From positions 1 to 17,283 of the forward strand of contig CAIRTT010000634.1 of assembly GCA_903881535.1 (NCBI GenBank): DNA of 17,283 nt, read 5' to 3'. The stretch comes from an uncultured Armatimonadota bacterium (GTDB lineage: Bacteria; Armatimonadota; Armatimonadia; Armatimonadales; Armatimonadaceae). A program made the translations under genes and the position numbers. Of the stretch, positions 14,301-17,283 are shown in pieces; position 1 is the first letter of the stretch; every line of letters begins with the position of its first letter. Under the pieces are notes generated by a model that made no database searches, was not told where the DNA came from, and was given only the letters and a program-made list of their open reading frames with translations.

Positions 14301-15044
14301 ATGAATGATCAACTTGCGCAGCACCCGCCCGACATCCAGCGAACCTACACAAGGCGTCCGGATGTCGAGGAGAGAGTCAGGCAGCTGGCTGCGTTGCGCC
14401 CTGCGGAGAGGGAAAGGGAGATACTGATGTTATGTGCATCGATCGCTCCAGGACAACGCTATCCGGCGGGCATTCTAGAGGTGCTGGTTTGGGCAGTCCG
14501 CCATGGCTGCCGGCGCGTTTCAAAGGCTCATGATGAAGCTGCGGCTCGCTTATACGCAGTTTCTAATCTCGTGTTACGGGCGAAAGTCCGAAAGTTTGGC
14601 TACTCAAATGTGGAATCTGAGAGAATTGTTGAGGAGACGCTTACAGCTGTCATGGAACATCTCATGCTTCAGGATTCCAAGATTTCGTTTTGGGAATGTC
14701 AGTTCCTTCGTTGCCTGCTTTACCGATTCGAGACCATCAGCACAAAATCTCAGGTGCGACGTAGCTTATCGGATGCGACATCACTCGATGCCGGTAGCCT
14801 TCCGGAAGTGTCGGATGAGACGATGTCCGTTGAAGATACTGCAATGCTGCGCACGATAATGGCGGGTTTGACGGATGAAGAGCGTCTGGTGCTGTATCTG
14901 AAATGTGTTGAACAGCTGCCGGAGGAAAGCTCGGATGCCTCAATAGACACCATCGCCCGCAGAGTAGGGCGTACGGGACGAACAGTCCGAAACATTTTGA
15001 CTAGAATTCGTGAACGACACATCGAAAGTGAGATAAGTCAGTGA
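14301..15044 (+). CDS. Sigma-70-like (ECF-type) RNA polymerase sigma factor, divergent
   Basis: The 247-aa protein has a C-terminal helix-turn-helix typical of sigma region 4 (about 180-240): MAGLTDEERLVLYLKC, then a loop, then IDTIARRVGRTGRTVRNILTRIRERH. The middle (about 80-155; YAVSNLVLRAKVRKFGYSN ... FLRCLLYRFETISTKSQVRR) resembles region 2 of ECF sigma factors in helix pattern and the basic end that contacts the -10 element. It diverges from the consensus, and the N-terminal 60 residues are extra. ATG 14301 is preferred over TTG 14295 because AGAG is well spaced from it. The stop overlaps the next gene by 4 bp (GTGA). No membrane anti-sigma factor is adjacent; the neighbours are a small HTH protein and an ImmA-type peptidase, which suggests a different control mechanism. 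A non-sigma transcription factor with a region-4-like HTH is the main alternative. Confidence 0.7.
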   Translation: MNDQLAQHPPDIQRTYTRRPDVEERVRQLAALRPAEREREILMLCASIAPGQRYPAGILEVLVWAVRHGCRRVSKAHDEAAARLYAVSNLVLRAKVRKFGYSNVESERIVEETLTAVMEHLMLQDSKISFWECQFLRCLLYRFETISTKSQVRRSLSDATSLDAGSLPEVSDETMSVEDTAMLRTIMAGLTDEERLVLYLKCVEQLPEESSDASIDTIARRVGRTGRTVRNILTRIRERHIESEISQ

Positions 15045-15550
15045 ACTCAAACAGTGAACTTGATTCTGAGAACGTGATCGGGATGTACCTATTGGGGGCT
15101 GTCCATGACGGTGAGGTCGATCGCATTTTAGCGAATACTTCGTCCACCGAATTCGATGCCATTGTCGATACAGGACGTGCACGTATAAAAGAAATAAACC
15201 CTGCATCTTGGTCGATTCGGAAATCCGCCGAAGCACTCGGCATGGACATGTCGGAGGTTAGCCGGCACCTTCGACTTTCACTAGATGTCTTACATAAGCT
15301 CGACTTACGACTGCTGCACGTTGCATCCCTGCCAGAACGTCTCTTCGACAAATTATCGGATGTTCTTATCGTATCCATTGAACAGCTTCGTACATATGTT
15401 GCTTTGCCTCCAGCGATTCCCGCGGGGATTCGATTCCACGCCGAGAACGGAGAGCCGATGGTTGTTTTGGAGACATTTGAGGATGCATTACTGGATGACG
15501 ATGACATCAGTGATGACGATCGTAAACATTGGTTGGGGGACAAATGTTAG
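15041..15550 (+). CDS. Small helix-turn-helix protein, candidate partner or substrate of the ImmA-like protease
   Basis: The 169-aa protein has a probable helix-turn-helix at about 57-80 (WSIRKSAEALGMDMSEVSRHLRLS). A helical middle follows (LPERLFDKLSDVLIVSIEQLRTYVALPPAI). The acidic C-terminus reads FEDALLDDDDISDDDRKHWLGDKC, a 'phenylalanine...acidic...W-L' tail. I do not recognise a named family. It is soluble, without membrane segments. The GTG start overlaps the stop of the sigma-like gene by 4 bp. Its own end overlaps the start of the ImmA/helicase gene by 7 bp, so the three proteins are made together. By analogy with ImmR/ImmA and DdrO/IrrE pairs it could be the repressor cleaved by the neighbouring peptidase, or an anti-sigma-like partner of the upstream factor; both are inference. 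Confidence 0.7.
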   Translation: MNSNSELDSENVIGMYLLGAVHDGEVDRILANTSSTEFDAIVDTGRARIKEINPASWSIRKSAEALGMDMSEVSRHLRLSLDVLHKLDLRLLHVASLPERLFDKLSDVLIVSIEQLRTYVALPPAIPAGIRFHAENGEPMVVLETFEDALLDDDDISDDDRKHWLGDKC

Positions 15551-17283
15551 ATGCTGTGAGTGCGCACGCATCGCAAGCTCTGCACCTGTGGGAAGTAACT
15601 GGGGACACACATTCCGGTGATCGAATCGAAACACTTTTAGACTGTTACGGTCTCCGCGTCAAAGGAGTTGGAGCATCGAGTGCGTTGTTGTTCGGAGCTG
15701 ATGCCTGTATCGACCCTTCAACGCGTACCATTCGGATACGGCGTGACTTGCTTCCTCTCTATCGGCGGGAAGTTCTTGCACATGAGCTCGCACATGCGGT
15801 TCTTGGACATGACAATCATGGTTCGACAAGCCAGCAGCAGACCTACGTCTCTGCATATGGTAAGAATGAACGGATTGAACGGATGGCCGACAACCTAGCT
15901 GCGCTCCTCCTTGTCAGCGATTCTGAACTTGACGTCGCAACGAAGACCAGCGAATCTTTCACCGCAGCCGCCGAACTCCTGAATGTTTCCGTCGACACAC
16001 TCATCCGCCGTCTGACCCAACACCGGTCCCCTGTAACACAACGACTCGCTAGCAAGAATGAACTTCTTCCACATCAGGTAAATGCTATCCAGCTGCCAGG
16101 CAACGTATGCCTTGATGGCGGCATTGGTACTGGAAAGACTGAGGTGCTACTGGAGCGCCTTCTATGTCTGGCTGAAGATACTTCTGCGGGAAATGCACGC
16201 ATCCTATTTGTGACCTATTTACGGAGGCACATGGTTTATCTCTTTGAAAGGATGGCCCTGCGTGCGCCGCTTCTTGCTGAAAGAGTGAATTTCACAACAT
16301 TTCATGACTATGCTGCAGACATCGTGCTACGTAATGCGGCGAGAACCGGATGCACAGGAACACCGACCGTCGTTGGTCAGGGCGAGCTAATCTTTCTCCT
16401 TGAGAAGATGTTCCCAGAGTCTCCACAGGATGGATTGCAGGCAATGTGTAATGAATACAGGCAATCACTGCGCCATGAGAGTCTAACTGGAAAGCCTTGG
16501 CAGGCGTTGCTGACGGAGCAGCTTTACCAGCTCAATTACATCCACAATGGATCTCTTGGGAACCTCGCTGACAAACTGATGGCATTAGATGGCATCGTTG
16601 ACGATGAGTCCGACCGCTGGGATGCCATTTTTATTGATAACGTTGAGCAGCTTACCTATCCTGAACTGACCGTACTGCGTCTTGCCGCGAGGCGAGCAAA
16701 ATACGGGATAGCTGCATCCAGTGGCTACAGCCCTCTACCGTACGCATTTCGAGGGACATCGGATGCCGCAGTGAATCAGTGGAAGCAAGACTGTGGACTT
16801 GCTGTGATGGACTTTTCTTCTGCTGTGCGATTACGCCCGAATGCAACAATCACCGAGGTTCAGGTTGAGAATCCGCTTCAGGGTGCGGTTCACGCAGTCA
16901 AAGACATTCTGGATGAATGCCAGTCGGATGAGAGAATCATTATTGCGGTTCGTCATAATGCGGAGGTTGGGCCGTGCCGGACTGCAATATCGGATGCACA
17001 TCCTGGCCACTACGTAACGGATACAGGTGCGAATCCTGTCTGCTTGCAGCTGTATGCAAGTTTGGATGGGGGACTGACCTTTGCTGTCTTTTTAGAAGAA
17101 TGGTGGGATAGATACCGCAATACTTCTGATGCAGACCGGGTGAAGCTACAGTCTGTTCTGGCCGATTCTCAGATGTTTACCGAGCACTGCAGGCGGTCGG
17201 AAGCCGTGGGGGTCCCGGCTGTTTCGATGTCGGTCTACATGGACTCGATCCGTCCACATCATCAATATCGAGATATCCAATTG
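15544..17283 (+). CDS. ImmA/IrrE metallopeptidase fused to a UvrD-like superfamily 1 helicase domain (incomplete at window end)
   Basis: ATG 15544 opens a frame without stop to the window edge (580 residues visible). The N-terminal 165 residues are an ImmA/IrrE (COG2856-type) zinc peptidase: VLAHELAHAVLGH gives HELAH at 80-84, and E112 in ERMADNLAALLL is the likely third ligand. A small helical region with NVSVDTLIRRL (147-157) follows. Residues about 173 onward resemble an SF1A helicase: LLPHQVNAI (Q-like motif), motif I GGIGTGKT (192-199), motif Ia ILFVTYLRRHM (220-230), VNFTTFHDYA (248-257), motif II region FIDNVEQL (363-370), FRG (402-404), and a motif IV-like IIIAVRH. Motif II reads D-N instead of D-E, and motif III (GDxxQ) is replaced by SSGYS. 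ATP could bind, but hydrolysis is doubtful. GGGGGA (15535-15540) precedes the start closely. The gene is third in the operon, overlapping the HTH gene by 7 bp. Confidence 0.85.
   Translation, partial: MLDAVSAHASQALHLWEVTGDTHSGDRIETLLDCYGLRVKGVGASSALLFGADACIDPSTRTIRIRRDLLPLYRREVLAHELAHAVLGHDNHGSTSQQQTYVSAYGKNERIERMADNLAALLLVSDSELDVATKTSESFTAAAELLNVSVDTLIRRLTQHRSPVTQRLASKNELLPHQVNAIQLPGNVCLDGGIGTGKTEVLLERLLCLAEDTSAGNARILFVTYLRRHMVYLFERMALRAPLLAERVNFTTFHDYAADIVLRNAARTGCTGTPTVVGQGELIFLLEKMFPESPQDGLQAMCNEYRQSLRHESLTGKPWQALLTEQLYQLNYIHNGSLGNLADKLMALDGIVDDESDRWDAIFIDNVEQLTYPELTVLRLAARRAKYGIAASSGYSPLPYAFRGTSDAAVNQWKQDCGLAVMDFSSAVRLRPNATITEVQVENPLQGAVHAVKDILDECQSDERIIIAVRHNAEVGPCRTAISDAHPGHYVTDTGANPVCLQLYASLDGGLTFAVFLEEWWDRYRNTSDADRVKLQSVLADSQMFTEHCRRSEAVGVPAVSMSVYMDSIRPHHQYRDIQL

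Noticed and set aside
1..17283. Sigma-54 (-24/-12) promoter for the HTH-less NtrC regulator
   Set aside because: Scanning by eye for TGGCAC-N5-TTGC on both strands gave no acceptable match in the window; a weight-matrix scan of the genome would be needed.
1..17283. CRISPR arrays, insertion sequences, transposases or prophage genes
   Set aside because: No regularly spaced repeats, no transposase or integrase motifs, and no terminal inverted repeats with target duplications were seen; the only notable repeats are the uvrB-tail pair and short palindromes.

Overview
The window is bacterial chromosomal DNA of roughly balanced GC, densely coding, with several TTG/GTG starts and short gene overlaps. 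Two proteins carry lipobox-type signals (one combined with a twin-arginine motif), and a Wzz-like capsule/exopolysaccharide protein is present. These point to an environmental bacterium with an elaborate envelope. The UvrB P-loop variant (GATGTGKT) is, from memory, shared with Thermus and cyanobacteria. A Terrabacteria-side lineage such as Armatimonadota or Chloroflexota is a weak guess; no phylogenetic marker settles it.

Layout. 1-165: C-terminal tail of a membrane glycosyltransferase-like protein. 228-2240: uvrB (nucleotide excision repair), TTG start. 2241-2544: non-coding, with a near-perfect 34-bp copy of the uvrB 3' end and several hairpins. 2545-3069 (-): small secreted protein of unknown function. 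3296-3367: tRNA-Lys(TTT) with its own promoter, followed by a strong terminator that also closes the minus-strand operon to its right. 7738-3420 (-): three-gene operon of SAM methyltransferase, GH65-like lipoprotein glycosidase and M14 zinc carboxypeptidase, in translation order. 7788-12731 (+): tightly coupled GAF-histidine kinase, NtrC-type response regulator without a DNA-binding domain, and Wzz/BY-kinase-like polysaccharide co-polymerase. 14196-12832 (-): Tat/lipoprotein-type clostripain-family (C11) protein whose nucleophile position is Ser instead of Cys. 14301-17283 (+, open at the window edge): an overlapping three-gene operon of a sigma-70-like (ECF-like) factor, a small HTH protein, and a fusion of an ImmA/IrrE metallopeptidase with a UvrD-type superfamily 1 helicase-like domain.

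The last operon is the best candidate for an undescribed system. ImmA/IrrE peptidases typically inactivate an adjacent HTH repressor in response to a stress or DNA signal. Here the peptidase is fused to a P-loop domain whose Walker B glutamate and motif III are altered, and the operon begins with a sigma factor. The simplest model is a DNA- or nucleotide-sensing protease that controls the HTH protein and, through it, the sigma factor. This is inference from architecture and gene order only.

A recurring theme between 9.1 and 17.3 kb is proteins that keep a family fold but have lost a hallmark: no HTH and SAFTGA instead of GAFTGA in the NtrC-type regulator, no P-loop lysine in the BY-kinase-like domain, no catalytic cysteine at the usual place in the C11 protein, and no Walker B glutamate in the helicase-like domain.
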